DNA of 41,750 bases from Acidobacteriota bacterium (GCA_004298115.1 SCRJ01000093.1:1-41750), one strand, 5' to 3'. Positions 15,282-23,922 are shown, counted from the first letter of the stretch. The notes: generated by a model not told the origin, from the sequence alone. Made by a program: numbers and translations.

Positions 15282-17453
15282 CTACAGCGCGCGCAGCCGC
15301 CGCTCGGGCGTCGTGAGGCTGACTTCCACCGAGGTGACGCCGGGGATGTGCCGCAGCGCCGTCAGCACCCGCTCGAGGTGGCCGCGGCCGTTCACGTCGA
15401 CGACGAGGTCCGCGGTGCCGAGCCTGTCCTCGTTGGTCGCGAGGTGGCAGCTGCGGATGTCGGCATTCTCGCCGGTGGCCGCCTGCGACAGCGCGGCCAG
15501 CATCCCCGGGCGGTCCTCGAAGCCGACGTGCAGCGGCACGGCGAACGCCCCGGTGACGCCGCCCCACTCGACCTCGACCTCCCGCTCGGAGGTGAACAGG
15601 AGCTTGCGGACGTTCGGGCAGTTCGCCGCGTGCACCGCGACGCCGCGGCCGCGCGTGACGTAGCCCACGATCTCGTCGCCCGGGAGCGGGTTGCAGCACT
15701 GCGCCCGGAAGGTGAGCAGGTCGCGCTGCCCGCGCACGGTGATGACCGAGCCGTCGGCGGCCGCGGCGCGGGCGCGGGCGGCGGGAGCGGCGGGCGGCGG
15801 CGGGGTCTTCGACCGCACCAGCGGCGCGAGCACGTCGCGCACCGAGAGCCGGCCGAACCCGATCGCGGCCAGGAGGTCCTCCTCCTTGCCGAAGCCGTGG
15901 TCGGAGGCGAGCTTCGCCATGCGGCCGTCGTCGCGGAACTCCTTGACCGTCAGACTCAGCTTGCGGCACTCGCGGTCGAAGAGGCGGCGGCCGACGTCGA
16001 CGGCCTGCTCCTTCTCGCCGCGGTTGAGCCAGCCGCGGATCTTGTTCTGCGCCCGGCCGCTGACCGCGATGTCGAGCCAGTCGCGGCTCGGGACCTGGTT
16101 GGCCGAGGTGAGGATCTCGACGATGTCGCCGTTGGCGAGGGCGGTGCGCAGCGGCACCAGCTTGCCGTTGATGCGGGCGCCGACGCAGTGGTGGCCGACC
16201 TCGGTGTGCACCCGATACGCGAAGTCGATCGGCGTCGCGCCGCGCGCGAACGCGAACACCTCCCCCTTCGGGGTGAACGTGTAGACCTCCTCGGGGTAGA
16301 GGTTGAGCTTGAGCGAGTTGAGGAAATCGCGCGGGTTCTCCTGGTGGCCCTCGACGAGGCTGTGCAGCCAGGACACCCGTTCGGCGTCGTGGCCGGGCTG
16401 GCGGCCCTCCTTGTAGAGCCAGTGGGCGGCGATGCCGCGCTCGGCGATCTCGTCCATGTCGCGGGTGCGGATCTGGACCTCGAACGGCTGCCCTTCCGGG
16501 CCGATCACGGAGGTGTGCAGCGACTGGTACGCGTTCGGCTTGGGCATCGCGATGTAGTCCTTGATGCGGCCGGGAACCGGGCGCCAGAGCTGGTGGATCA
16601 GGCCGAGTGCGGCGTAGCAGTGCGGGACGGTGTCGACGATCAGGCGGAACGCGAGGAAGTCGTAGACGCGGTCGAGGCCGATCCCCTGGCGGCGCAGCTT
16701 TGTCCAGATCGAGTACAGGTGCTTGATCCGCCCCCTCACCTCCGCCGACAGCGAGTTCTCCTCGAGGATGCCGGTGATCGTCTCCCGGATCTGGGCGATC
16801 AGCGAGGCCGCCATCTCCTCGCGCTGTTGCAGCTGCTCGGTCAGGCGCCGGTACTCGTCGGGGTGCTGGTAGGCGAGCGCCAGGTCCTCGAGCTCGGCCT
16901 TCAGCCGCCCCATGCCGAGACGGTGGGCGATCGGCGCGTAGATCTCCATCGTCTCGGCGGCGATGCGCTTGCGCCGGTCCTCGGGCAGGAACCCCAGGGT
17001 GCGCATGTTGTGCAGGCGGTCGGCGAGCTTGACCAGGATCACCCGCACGTCGGCGATCGAGGCCAGCAGCATCCGCCGCACGTTCTCGGCCTGGGCGGCC
17101 TCGCGCGCCGCGTACGACTGCTCCATCGTGGTGATCTTGGTGAGCGCCTTGACGAGGCCGGCGATGTGCTCGCCGAACTGCTTCTCCAGCTCCTCCTCGC
17201 TGACCCAGGTGTCCTCGAGGAGGTCGTGGAGCAGCCCGGCGGCGATCGCCACCTCGTCCAGGTGCATCTCGGCGAGGATCCGGGCCACCTCGAGCGGGTG
17301 GACCAGGTACGGCTCCCCGGAGACCCGCACCTGGCCGCGGTGCGCCATCGCGGAGTAGACGTAGGCGCGCCGCAGCAGGTCCTCGTCGCAGTCCGGGTTG
17401 TAGCCCGAGACCATTTCGAGGATGTCCTCGAAGCGGGGCAGGGTCTCCGTCAC
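15282..17453 (-). CDS. Bifunctional (p)ppGpp synthetase/hydrolase (Rel/SpoT)
   Basis: A 723-residue long RelA/SpoT homologue. The N-terminal HD hydrolase domain (about 25-190) keeps the H at 52, 'HDLLEDT' at 76-82 (HDxxED) and 'KLADRLHNMRTL' at 142-153, so hydrolase activity is expected. The synthetase domain (about 235-350) has 'GRIKHLYSIWTKL', 'YDFLAFRLIVDTVPHCYAALG', 'KDYIAMPKPNAYQSLHTSV' and 'FEVQIRT', and looks intact. The TGS domain follows ('VYTFTPKGEVFAFARGATPIDFAYRVHTEVGHHCVG', about 390-450), then a linker and a C-terminal ACT domain (about 650-723). It makes and degrades the alarmone ppGpp. It is alone on its transcript between repeat B and the rpmB region. The start is a GTG at 17453; a TAGAAT -10-like box 6 nt upstream suggests a leaderless mRNA. 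Confidence 0.95.
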   Translation of the reverse strand: MTETLPRFEDILEMVSGYNPDCDEDLLRRAYVYSAMAHRGQVRVSGEPYLVHPLEVARILAEMHLDEVAIAAGLLHDLLEDTWVSEEELEKQFGEHIAGLVKALTKITTMEQSYAAREAAQAENVRRMLLASIADVRVILVKLADRLHNMRTLGFLPEDRRKRIAAETMEIYAPIAHRLGMGRLKAELEDLALAYQHPDEYRRLTEQLQQREEMAASLIAQIRETITGILEENSLSAEVRGRIKHLYSIWTKLRRQGIGLDRVYDFLAFRLIVDTVPHCYAALGLIHQLWRPVPGRIKDYIAMPKPNAYQSLHTSVIGPEGQPFEVQIRTRDMDEIAERGIAAHWLYKEGRQPGHDAERVSWLHSLVEGHQENPRDFLNSLKLNLYPEEVYTFTPKGEVFAFARGATPIDFAYRVHTEVGHHCVGARINGKLVPLRTALANGDIVEILTSANQVPSRDWLDIAVSGRAQNKIRGWLNRGEKEQAVDVGRRLFDRECRKLSLTVKEFRDDGRMAKLASDHGFGKEEDLLAAIGFGRLSVRDVLAPLVRSKTPPPPAAPAARARAAAADGSVITVRGQRDLLTFRAQCCNPLPGDEIVGYVTRGRGVAVHAANCPNVRKLLFTSEREVEVEWGGVTGAFAVPLHVGFEDRPGMLAALSQAATGENADIRSCHLATNEDRLGTADLVVDVNGRGHLERVLTALRHIPGVTSVEVSLTTPERRLRAL

Positions 17454-17459
17454 CCATCT

Positions 17460-17465
17460 ATTCTA
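17460..17465 (-). promoter_or_regulatory. Candidate -10 box (TAGAAT) for relA, leaderless spacing
   Basis: On the minus strand TAGAAT ends 6 nt before the GTG at 17453. There is no -35 consensus and no Shine-Dalgarno before the GTG. The same hexamer is the -10 of the rpmB promoter. Confidence 0.45.
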
Positions 17466-17497
17466 CCCGCGGTCGGCGAGTCCCCCGCAGGGGCGAC

Positions 17498-17749
17498 GCC
17501 GGCGTCGGACCTCTCGCTGCGTTGCGCTGCGCCGGTTCGGCGGCCGAGAGATGTGGTTACCCCCTGGTCAGGCCACCGGCAGCAAAGTGTGATCACCGGC
17601 CCCTACCAACGGCGGCGTCGCGGCTGCACGCCCCAAGTGGCGAGGCGCTGCCTTCGATGGAGTGGTGGTCTTCGAGGGAGGGGCGGGAGGCCGCGCGGCC
17701 TGCGGCCGGCGCAGCCGGCTCGGACCACTGACCACGGACCACGGACCAC
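17498..17749 (+). repeat. Dispersed intergenic repeat, copy B, with heptamer array
   Basis: This occupies most of the 395-bp gene-free stretch between relA and secF. It opens with a 31-bp block (17498-17528, from GCCGGCGTCGGACCTCTCGC on) identical to 25600-25630. Further shared blocks are CGGCTGCACGCCCCAAG (about 17620), CTTCGAGGGAGG (about 17668) and GCGGCCTGCGGCCGGCGC (about 17695). It ends in four 7-bp units (GGACCAC, TGACCAC, GGACCAC, GGACCAC; 17722-17749). Block order and spacing match copy C. No gene was seen here. Confidence 0.75.
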
Positions 17750-17773
17750 GACTCTCCTGCCTCCGGATGCAGC

Positions 17774-17797
17774 AGGGGCCGGCGAGCGCCGGCCCCT
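17774..17797. other. Strong 11-bp hairpin between secF and relA
   Basis: A perfect inverted repeat AGGGGCCGGCG / CGCCGGCCCCT with a 2-nt centre lies downstream of secF. On the plus side it is followed by a T-rich but interrupted stretch. On the minus (secF) side there is no U-tract, so it is not a classical intrinsic terminator for secF. It could act as an RNA 3'-end stabiliser. Confidence 0.6.
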
Positions 17798-17815
17798 GGG
17801 TTGTTCGTTCTTTCC

Positions 17816-17843
17816 GGTGTCCGGCGCCCGGACCCCGGTCCCC
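17816..17843 (+). repeat. Heptamer array at the secF 3' end
   Basis: Four 7-bp units in a row (GGTGTCC, GGCGCCC, GGACCCC, GGTCCCC) end 5 bp before the secF stop codon. Confidence 0.65.
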
Positions 17844-17848
17844 CGCCT

Positions 17849-19015
17849 CTACCTGCGGCGGCGCGCCGCGGACTTGCGCTTCTCGATCCAGTTCGACATC
17901 CCGAGCGCGATCGGGGAGGCGATGTAGATCGAGGAGTAGGTGCCGACCACGATGCCGATCACGAGGACGAACGCGAACGTGTTGATCACGTCGCCGCCGA
18001 AGATGAAGAGCGCGAGGACGACGGCCCACGTCAGACCGGAGGTGATGATCGTCCGCGACAGCGTCGCGTTGATCGCCTCGTCCATGACCGTGATCAGCGG
18101 CTTGCCGCGCTCGAGCTTCAGGCGCTCGCGGATGCGGTCGAAGATCACGACGGTGTCGTTGGTCGAGTAGCCGACCAGGGTCAACAGCGCGGCGATCGTC
18201 GGCAGGTCGATCGGCCGCTGCGTGACGACGAGGGCGCCGAGGGTGATCAGCGTGTCGTGGAAGTTGGCGACGATGGCGCCGATGCCGTACTGGAGCTTGA
18301 AGCGGAACCAGATGTAAATGAGCATGCCGAGCAGCGAGAACGAGACGGCGTAGATCGCCTTCTGGCGGAGGTCCTTGCCGACGACCGGGCCGACGTTGTC
18401 GGCCGCGAGCACGGCGAAGTCGCCGAAGTGAGCGTTCTGCGCCAGGTAGGCCCGCGTCGCCGGGGACAGCGCCGCGAGGCCGGCGAGCTGGTCGGGACCG
18501 GTCACGACACCGACCTGCTTGCGCAGGCCGAGGATCGCGTCCGCCATCGCCTTGTAGTGCGCCCGGCGCTCGTCGACCGTGCCGCCGGCCTTGTCCGGGT
18601 CGGCCTGAGCGAGCGTGTCGCGCAGGGCGTCCGAGCCTTCGAGGTTGATCTCGATCGCCTGGGCGCCGCCGAACTCCTTCTCGAGCGCCGCGATCATCCG
18701 CGAGGTGTAGTCGCCCTCCTGGCCCTTGGGGTTCTGCATGTGGACGAGGATCTGGTGCGCCGAGGCCTCGTCGAACCGCTGGATGGTGACGTCACCGAGG
18801 CCGAGCGCTTCGAGCGCCTTCCGCACCCGTTTGAGGTCGGGTTCCGACTTGAACTTGAGGGTGAGCTGTGTGCCGCCGGCGAAATCGACGCCGAGCTTGA
18901 GGCCGGGCCCGAAGAAGATCAGGCCGATCGCCACCAGGTTCAGGACGGTGGACGCGATGATCCAGTGCCAGCGGTACTCCATGAAGCGGATCTTGGTGTT
19001 GTGGAAGAAACGCAT
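17849..19015 (-). CDS. secF: Protein translocase subunit SecF
   Basis: A 388-residue inner-membrane protein. The first membrane helix ('WHWIIASTVLNLVAIGLIFFGPGLKLGVDFAGGTQL') includes the SecF signature GVDFxGG. A periplasmic P1 domain of about 180 residues follows, longer than in E. coli SecF. Five C-terminal helices contain the family motifs 'VGYSTNDTVVIFDRIRERL' and 'INATLSRTIITSGLTWAVVLALFIFGGDVINTFAFVLVIGIVVGTYSSIYIASPI'. With SecD it uses the proton-motive force to help release proteins on the periplasmic side. It lies 9 bp after secD, in the tgt-yajC-secD-secF order common in bacteria. The basic tail 'EKRKSAARRRR' is cytoplasmic. Confidence 0.96.
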   Translation of the reverse strand: MRFFHNTKIRFMEYRWHWIIASTVLNLVAIGLIFFGPGLKLGVDFAGGTQLTLKFKSEPDLKRVRKALEALGLGDVTIQRFDEASAHQILVHMQNPKGQEGDYTSRMIAALEKEFGGAQAIEINLEGSDALRDTLAQADPDKAGGTVDERRAHYKAMADAILGLRKQVGVVTGPDQLAGLAALSPATRAYLAQNAHFGDFAVLAADNVGPVVGKDLRQKAIYAVSFSLLGMLIYIWFRFKLQYGIGAIVANFHDTLITLGALVVTQRPIDLPTIAALLTLVGYSTNDTVVIFDRIRERLKLERGKPLITVMDEAINATLSRTIITSGLTWAVVLALFIFGGDVINTFAFVLVIGIVVGTYSSIYIASPIALGMSNWIEKRKSAARRRR

Positions 19016-19024
19016 TGCGTCCCC

Positions 19025-20584
19025 CTAAATCGAAAGCGTCTTGGCCTGGGCGCGCCGAGACAGCTCCGTCTCGAAGATCGTTCGCGACACGAACACCGAG
19101 GTGAACATCGAGATCAGCAGGCCGACGGTGAGCGTGACGGCGAACCCCTTGATCGGGCCGGTCCCGAACTGGAAGAGGAAGAGCGCCGAGACGATCGTGG
19201 TGACGTGGGTGTCGATGATGGTGCCGAACGCGCGCGAGAAACCGAGCGAGATGGCGTTGCGCACCGTCTTGCCGAGTTCGAGCTCCTCGCGGATGCGCTC
19301 GAACACCAGCACGTTGGAGTCCACCGCCATGCCGATCGTGAGGATCACGCCGGCGATGCCCGGCAGCGTGAGGGTGGCGCCGAGCGCGCCGATCGCGCCC
19401 AGCAGCAGGACGGCGTTGAGCACGAGCGCGACGTTGGCGTTGATCCCGGCGCCCTTGTAGTAGACGAGCATGAACACCGCCACCAGGACGAGGCCGACGA
19501 TCCCCGCGGTGATGCCGCGGTTGATCGAGTCGCGCCCCAGGCTCGGGCCGACGGTCCGCTCCTCCAGGTAGGTGATCGAGGCGGGGAGGGCGCCGGCGCG
19601 CAGTACGAGCGCGAGGTCCTCGGCGCCCTGCACGGTGAAGTTGCCCTCGATGATCCCGGAGTCGGAGATGCGGCCGCGGATCGACGGCGCCGAGCGCACC
19701 TTGTTGTCGAGCACGATCGCCATGCGGTCGCCGATGTGCGCCGCGGTGTACGCGTCGAACTTCTTGGCGCCCTCCGGGTTGAGGGTGAAGCTCACCGCCG
19801 GCTGGCCGTACGAGTCCTGGGAGCGGCGCGCGTTGCGCAGGTCGCGGCCGGAGATCACCGACGCCCGCTTGACGAGGTAGTACTCCTTGCCGGAGACGCG
19901 GCCCTCGATGTCCTCGATGTCGCCCGACAGCACCTCGGAGTCCTCCGGCGCCTTGCCGCCGCTGGCGGCGAGCAGCGCCTCCTGCGTCGGCGCGACGCTC
20001 ACCACGGGCTTGATCTCGAGGAACGCGGTCGAGCTGATGAGGTCCTTCACGCGACCGGGGTCGTCCACGCCCGGGAGCTGCACCACGATGCGGTTGCCCT
20101 CGAGCCCCTGGCGCTGGATCACCGGCTCGGACACGCCGAACTGGTCGATGCGGTTGCGGATCGTCTCCAACCCCTGGCGCACCGCCATGTCGCGGATGTT
20201 GCGCGCGACATCGGCCTTGAGCGTCGCCGTGATCTCGACGCCGCGGTTGACGTTGAACTCGGGGAGCCGGTCGTCGATCACCTTGTTGAGCTCTTGCGCG
20301 GAGGTGTTGGCGGCCGGCTTGAGCAGGAACCCGTTCCCGTCCGGCAGGCGCTGCAGCGTCGTGGGCGCGAAGCCCTTCGCGGTCAGGTCGCCGCGCACCC
20401 GTTCCATCGCGTCGTCGACCTCCGCCCGCACCGCGTCCCCGGTGTTGACCTGCAGCACCAGGTGGATGCCGCCCTTGAGGTCGAGCCCGAGGTGGATCCT
20501 CTTGTCGAGCGGCAGCATGAAGAACACGGCGGCCGCCGTCACCGCGGCGATGAGCGCCCAGCGCCACGTCAGCTTGCGTTGCAT
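19025..20584 (-). CDS. secD: Protein translocase subunit SecD
   Basis: A 519-residue membrane protein. It has an N-terminal helix and the signature 'HLGLDLKGGIHLVLQV', then a large periplasmic domain ('GLETIRNRIDQFGVSEPVIQRQGLEGNRIVVQLPGVDDPGRVKDLI', residues about 145-185, and 'GQPAVSFTLNPEGAKKFDAYTAAHIGDRMAIVLDN'). The C-terminal six-helix RND-like domain has 'GVILTIGMAVDSNVLVFERIREEL' and 'FGTIIDTHVTTIVSALFLFQFGTGPIKGFAVTLTVGLLISMFTSVFVSRTIF'. It is the partner of SecF in preprotein export. It is 9 bp upstream of secF and 9 bp after yajC, so co-transcription is nearly certain. Confidence 0.97.
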   Translation of the reverse strand: MQRKLTWRWALIAAVTAAAVFFMLPLDKRIHLGLDLKGGIHLVLQVNTGDAVRAEVDDAMERVRGDLTAKGFAPTTLQRLPDGNGFLLKPAANTSAQELNKVIDDRLPEFNVNRGVEITATLKADVARNIRDMAVRQGLETIRNRIDQFGVSEPVIQRQGLEGNRIVVQLPGVDDPGRVKDLISSTAFLEIKPVVSVAPTQEALLAASGGKAPEDSEVLSGDIEDIEGRVSGKEYYLVKRASVISGRDLRNARRSQDSYGQPAVSFTLNPEGAKKFDAYTAAHIGDRMAIVLDNKVRSAPSIRGRISDSGIIEGNFTVQGAEDLALVLRAGALPASITYLEERTVGPSLGRDSINRGITAGIVGLVLVAVFMLVYYKGAGINANVALVLNAVLLLGAIGALGATLTLPGIAGVILTIGMAVDSNVLVFERIREELELGKTVRNAISLGFSRAFGTIIDTHVTTIVSALFLFQFGTGPIKGFAVTLTVGLLISMFTSVFVSRTIFETELSRRAQAKTLSI

Positions 20585-20593
20585 CGGACCTCC

Positions 20594-20899
20594 CTACTTG
20601 GGCTCGCTGGGAGTCAGATCGACGCTCCCGGCGTCCTTGGCGAGCCCGGCCACCGCCGAGCGCGCCACCTGGATCTTGACGTTGTCCGCGATGCGGATGG
20701 TGAGCACGTCGTTATCGGCCTCCACCACCGTGCCGAAGATCCCGCCGGTGGTGATCACACGGTCGCCCTTCGTGAGCTTGCTCAGCAGCTCCTGGTGCTT
20801 CTTCTGCCGCTTGCGCATCGGCATGATGAGCAGCAGGTAGAAGATCCCGAAGATGAGCAGGAAGGGAAGGAACTGGAAAAGCGGGTTCTTTGGGTTCAT
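20594..20899 (-). CDS. yajC: Sec translocon accessory protein YajC
   Basis: A 101-residue protein with one membrane helix ('LFQFLPFLLIFGIFYLLLIMPMRKRQKKHQELLSKL'), including the conserved 'PxRKRQKxHxELL' after the helix. A small beta-rich domain follows ('KGDRVITTGGIFGTVVEADNDVLTIRIADNVKIQVARSAV'), typical of YajC. It associates with SecDF-YidC at the inner membrane. It lies between tgt (12 bp) and secD (9 bp). Confidence 0.96.
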   Translation of the reverse strand: MNPKNPLFQFLPFLLIFGIFYLLLIMPMRKRQKKHQELLSKLTKGDRVITTGGIFGTVVEADNDVLTIRIADNVKIQVARSAVAGLAKDAGSVDLTPSEPK

Positions 20900-20911
20900 G
20901 GCTATCCGTCC

Positions 20912-22024
20912 TCAGCCGCCCGCAACCTCCGCCGCGAGCAACCCGTCGCGGAGCGCAGCAAAGCGGCCGGTCATGATAGCCCAACGGATGCGTCTCATCA
21001 AGGACAGGAAGAAATGGAGGTTGTGGACCGTGGCCAGCACCACCACGGCGGCCTCGCGCGCCAGGTACAGGTGGCGCAGGTACGCGACCGAGCAGCGCCG
21101 GCAGGTCGGGCAGTCGCAGGCCGGGTCGGGGGGCTCGTCCGCGCCCTTCCAGCGCGCGTTCTTGAGGACCACCGGCCCGCGGGAGGTGTGCAGCAGGCCG
21201 TTGCGGGCGTTGCGGGTCGGCATGACGCAGTCGAAGAGGTCGACGCCGGCGGCGACCGCGTGGACGATGTCGCGCGGCGTGCCGACCCCCATCAGGTAGC
21301 GCGGCCGGCGCTCCGGCAGCAGCGGGGCGGCTTCGGCCACCGCCCCCCACATCGCCGCCGGCGGCTCCCCGACGGAGAAGCCGCCGAGCGCATACCCCTC
21401 GAAGCCGACCGCCGCCAGCTCCTCGGCCGAGCGCCGCCTGAGGGCGAGGTCGAGGCCGCCCTGCACGATGCCGAAGAGCATCGTGTCCCCGCCGGGCGGC
21501 AGCGCCGCGCGGCAGCGGGCCGCCCAGCGCGAGGTCATCGCCACCGCCGCCTCGAGCTCCGCTTCCGACGCCGGCAGCGCGGGGCAGACGTCGAGCGCCA
21601 TCGCGACGTCCACGCCGAGACGGCGCTGCGTCTCGACGCACCCCTCGGGGGTGAGGGAGAGCTCGGCGCCGTCGATGTGGGAGCGGAAGGTGACCCCGCC
21701 GTCGTCGATTCGCCGGCGCGCGGCCAACGAGAACACCTGGAAACCGCCGGAGTCGGTGAGGATCGGCCCCGGCCACCCCATGAAGCGGTGCAGCCCGCCG
21801 AGCCGCTCGATCGTGTCCGCCCCGGGACGGAGCAGGAGGTGGTAGGTGTTGGCCAGCACCATCTCGGGGCCGAGCCGCTCCAGCTCCCACGGGGCGAGAC
21901 CCTTGACGCTCGCGGCCGTGCCGACCGGCATGAACGCGGGGGTGCGCACCACCCCGTGCGCGGTCGCGAGCTCCCCCGCCCGGGCGCCGCCGTCGCGGGC
22001 CACGACCGCGAACGCGCCGGTCAC
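20912..22024 (-). CDS. tgt: tRNA-guanine transglycosylase (queuine)
   Basis: A protein of about 370 residues that exchanges the wobble guanine of GUN-anticodon tRNAs for the queuosine precursor. Family motifs: 'TPAFMPVGTAASVKGL', 'ANTYHLLLRPGADTIERLGGLHRFMGW', 'ILTDSGGFQVFSL' (general acid/base Asp), 'GIVQGGLDLALR', 'MGVGTPRDIVHAVAAGVDLFDCVMPTRNARNG' (nucleophilic Asp) and the zinc site 'CDCPTCRRCSVAYLRHLY' with a later His (TVHNLHFF). I chose the GTG at 22024 (AGGGG just upstream) because the frame further upstream only translates an intergenic heptamer repeat. It leads the yajC-secD-secF run. Confidence 0.96.
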   Translation of the reverse strand: MTGAFAVVARDGGARAGELATAHGVVRTPAFMPVGTAASVKGLAPWELERLGPEMVLANTYHLLLRPGADTIERLGGLHRFMGWPGPILTDSGGFQVFSLAARRRIDDGGVTFRSHIDGAELSLTPEGCVETQRRLGVDVAMALDVCPALPASEAELEAAVAMTSRWAARCRAALPPGGDTMLFGIVQGGLDLALRRRSAEELAAVGFEGYALGGFSVGEPPAAMWGAVAEAAPLLPERRPRYLMGVGTPRDIVHAVAAGVDLFDCVMPTRNARNGLLHTSRGPVVLKNARWKGADEPPDPACDCPTCRRCSVAYLRHLYLAREAAVVVLATVHNLHFFLSLMRRIRWAIMTGRFAALRDGLLAAEVAGG

Positions 22025-22077
22025 ACCGCCCCTAGACTTCCAAGCCGCCCCACCGCTCACCGTCTCCGGTCTCTCTC

Positions 22078-22134
22078 GGACCACGGACCACGGACCACGT
22101 CGTCGCGGCGCCCGGTGCCCGGAGCCCGGTGCCC
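22078..22134 (+). repeat. Two heptamer arrays between the lolA-like gene and tgt
   Basis: Three GGACCAC units (22078-22098) are followed by four units GGCGCCC, GGTGCCC, GGAGCCC, GGTGCCC (22107-22134). They fill most of the 117-bp gap between the lolA-like stop and the tgt start. Confidence 0.75.
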
Positions 22135-22141
22135 TGCCTTC

Positions 22142-22840
22142 TCACTCGCCGCTTCCCAGCTTGAGCTGGACGACGTGGACGTCGGGCGGCAGCGTCAGGA
22201 CGAACCGCCCGGGGTCCTCGGGCTGGTTCATCTCGATCGCGGAGAACGAGTACTGCGTGCTGTCCCCGTCGGGCTCGGTGTAGGCGACGCGGATCGGCAG
22301 CAGCGATTGGCGGTCGATCTCGATCTCGACCGAGCGCAGGCGCTTCTTGATCATGTGCGCGGTCGGCTTGAGCAGCAGAGTGTAGTTCCCGCCCGCCCCG
22401 GGATCGCGGAACGTGAACGAGAAGTACGCCATCAGCTTGTCGAGCGGCTCCGCGGCGGAGATGAAACGGAACACGCGGCGCTGCGCGCGGCCGACCTCGA
22501 TACGCTCCGCCCGTTTCTCCAGCGGGCGGTACGTCGTCGCCACGCCCCCGGTCAGCAGGACCGTCATCGGCCGCGGCGAGGTGTAATCCCAGCGCACGCT
22601 GTCCGGCGCCTCGAAGTAGAACCTCCCGCGCGAGACCGACGGCTGGGCGAGCAGCCGGCTGGTGCGGCGCTGCTCGAAGTCCGCTCGCAGGGTCTTCAGG
22701 CTCGCCTGCACCTGACTCACCCGGCGCACGAGCGCTTCCAGCTTGTCGGCGCCGTGCAACCCCGGGGGCAACGGTTCCTGCGCCAGCGCCGCCGGGCACG
22801 CGAGCAGAGTCAGGGCCAAGGTGGCGATGGCGCGTCTCAT
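22142..22840 (-). CDS. LolA-like outer-membrane lipoprotein carrier
   Basis: A protein of about 232 residues with a signal peptide ('MRRAIATLALTLLACPAALAQ'). The mature sequence follows the LolA/LolA-like beta-barrel pattern: 'VQASLKTLRADFEQRRTSRLLAQPSVSRGRFYFEAPDSVRWDYTSPRPMTVLLTGGVATTYRPLEKRAERI', and a C-terminal segment with 'DRQSLLPIRVAYTEPDGDSTQYSFSAIEMNQPEDPGRFVLTLPPDVHVV'. LolA ferries lipoproteins from LolCDE to the outer membrane, and two lipoproteins are encoded in this window. A related carrier for other lipids cannot be excluded. I chose the ATG at 22840; a TTG six codons upstream is also open. It lies on the same strand as tgt but is separated by heptamer arrays. Confidence 0.82.
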   Translation of the reverse strand: MRRAIATLALTLLACPAALAQEPLPPGLHGADKLEALVRRVSQVQASLKTLRADFEQRRTSRLLAQPSVSRGRFYFEAPDSVRWDYTSPRPMTVLLTGGVATTYRPLEKRAERIEVGRAQRRVFRFISAAEPLDKLMAYFSFTFRDPGAGGNYTLLLKPTAHMIKKRLRSVEIEIDRQSLLPIRVAYTEPDGDSTQYSFSAIEMNQPEDPGRFVLTLPPDVHVVQLKLGSGE

Positions 22841-22874
22841 GGAGCGCCACCGTAGCAAACGCCATCGCCGCCGG

Positions 22875-23816
22875 TCAACGGGCGCCTTCGGGCTCGCGGG
22901 AGGAGATCTCGTACGCGATCTGATCGCGCGAGAGCGTCACCTTGGACCCGGCGGGCACCGAGGTGGTGAGCCACACGTTGCCGCCGATCACCGAACCGCG
23001 CCCGACGACCGTGTCGCCGCCGAGGATCGTGGCGCCGGCGTACACGATGACGTCGTCCTCGAGGGTCGGGTGGCGTTTGGTGCCCCGCACCAGGCCGCCG
23101 CGCGCATCGCGGGGGAAGGAGAGGGCCCCGAGCGTGACGCCCTGGTAGAGCTTGACCCTGTCTCCGATCACCGTGGTCTCCCCGACCACCACGCCGGTGC
23201 CGTGGTCGATGAAGAACTCCCGCCCGATCGTCGCGCCCGGGTGGATGTCCACGCCGGTCTCGTTGTGGGCGAACTCGGTCATGATCCGGGGAACGAGCGG
23301 CACGCCGAGCCGGCACAACAGGTTGGCGATGCGGTACGTGAAGACGGCCTTGACGCCGGGGTACGCGAGGATCACTTCCTCGAGACAGGTGGCGGCCGGG
23401 TCCCCCTCGTAGGCCGCCCCGACGTCGGCGGCGATGAGGTCCATGACGTCGGGGAGGCGCTCCAGGAACGCCGTCACCACCTCGCCCGGCTGCAGGCCCG
23501 GCCTCGGCGCCGCGCCCTCGCGCCGCCGGCCGCAGTCCGCGGCGAGCGCGCGGCACACCTCGCCTTCGAGCCGGCGGGAGAGCGCGTAGAGCTGGTCGCC
23601 GAGGTGCCCGTGCAGGTACTCCCGGTACAGCCCCTGGTCACCGAAATATCCCGGGTAGATGACCTCCTGCAGGCCGCGCAGGATCGCGATGACCTCGCCC
23701 TTCTGCGGCAGCGGCGCCTCGCCGCCGTGGAAGAGCGGCTCGCCGCGCTCCTCGACGCGCTTGGTGATCGCCCCGATCGCGCTGACGATCCTGGCGGTGT
23801 ACTCGCTTCGTGCCAC
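22875..23816 (-). CDS. cysE: Serine O-acetyltransferase
   Basis: A protein of about 313 residues that acetylates serine with acetyl-CoA, the first step of cysteine synthesis. The N-terminal helical domain includes 'DLIAADVGAAYEGDPAATCLEEVILAYPGVKAVFTYRIANLL', where D-x-x-A and the 'YPG..A...YR.A..L' pattern are typical. The left-handed beta-helix follows: 'TGVDIHPGATIGREFFIDHGTGVVVGETTVIGDRVKLYQGVTLGALSF', then 'KRHPTLEDDVIVYAGATILGGDTVVGRGSVIGGNVWLTTSVPAGSKV'. The catalytic His of 'DHGTG' is present. It is longer than E. coli CysE because of an extended N-terminal helical part, as in EpsC/SatA-type enzymes. The GTG at 23816 has a strong GAGGAG Shine-Dalgarno 5 nt upstream. It is divergent from the TGS/kinase gene. 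Confidence 0.93.
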   Translation of the reverse strand: MARSEYTARIVSAIGAITKRVEERGEPLFHGGEAPLPQKGEVIAILRGLQEVIYPGYFGDQGLYREYLHGHLGDQLYALSRRLEGEVCRALAADCGRRREGAAPRPGLQPGEVVTAFLERLPDVMDLIAADVGAAYEGDPAATCLEEVILAYPGVKAVFTYRIANLLCRLGVPLVPRIMTEFAHNETGVDIHPGATIGREFFIDHGTGVVVGETTVIGDRVKLYQGVTLGALSFPRDARGGLVRGTKRHPTLEDDVIVYAGATILGGDTVVGRGSVIGGNVWLTTSVPAGSKVTLSRDQIAYEISSREPEGAR

Positions 23817-23862
23817 GTTCGCTCCTCGCTGCCGGACCGACGGCCCGGCGGATCCCGTCCCG

Positions 23863-23904
23863 ATTCTACCTGCGGCCGCGCCGCGTCCCGAGCTGGCATA
23901 CAAT
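23863..23904. promoter_or_regulatory. Divergent candidate -10 boxes between cysE and the kinase gene
   Basis: TAGAAT on the minus strand (23868-23863) points to cysE. TACAAT on the plus strand (23899-23904) points to the TGS/kinase gene, whose GTG at 23923 has a GGAGG Shine-Dalgarno. No clear -35 boxes were seen. Confidence 0.35.
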
Positions 23905-23922
23905 CCGAAGACGGAGGCGCGT

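Noticed and set aside
17774-17797. Hairpin as an intrinsic terminator of secF
   Set aside because: On the secF strand the stem is not followed by a U-tract. It is listed only as a hairpin.
22025-22084. N-terminal extension of Tgt to an upstream start near 22084
   Set aside because: The extension would translate intergenic DNA that includes part of a GGACCAC heptamer array. The GTG at 22024 fits the family length.
17801-22855. A plus-strand open frame of nearly 1,700 codons antisense to secDF-yajC-tgt-lolA
   Set aside because: Same reason: the minus-strand frames encode clear SecF, SecD, YajC, Tgt and LolA-like proteins.
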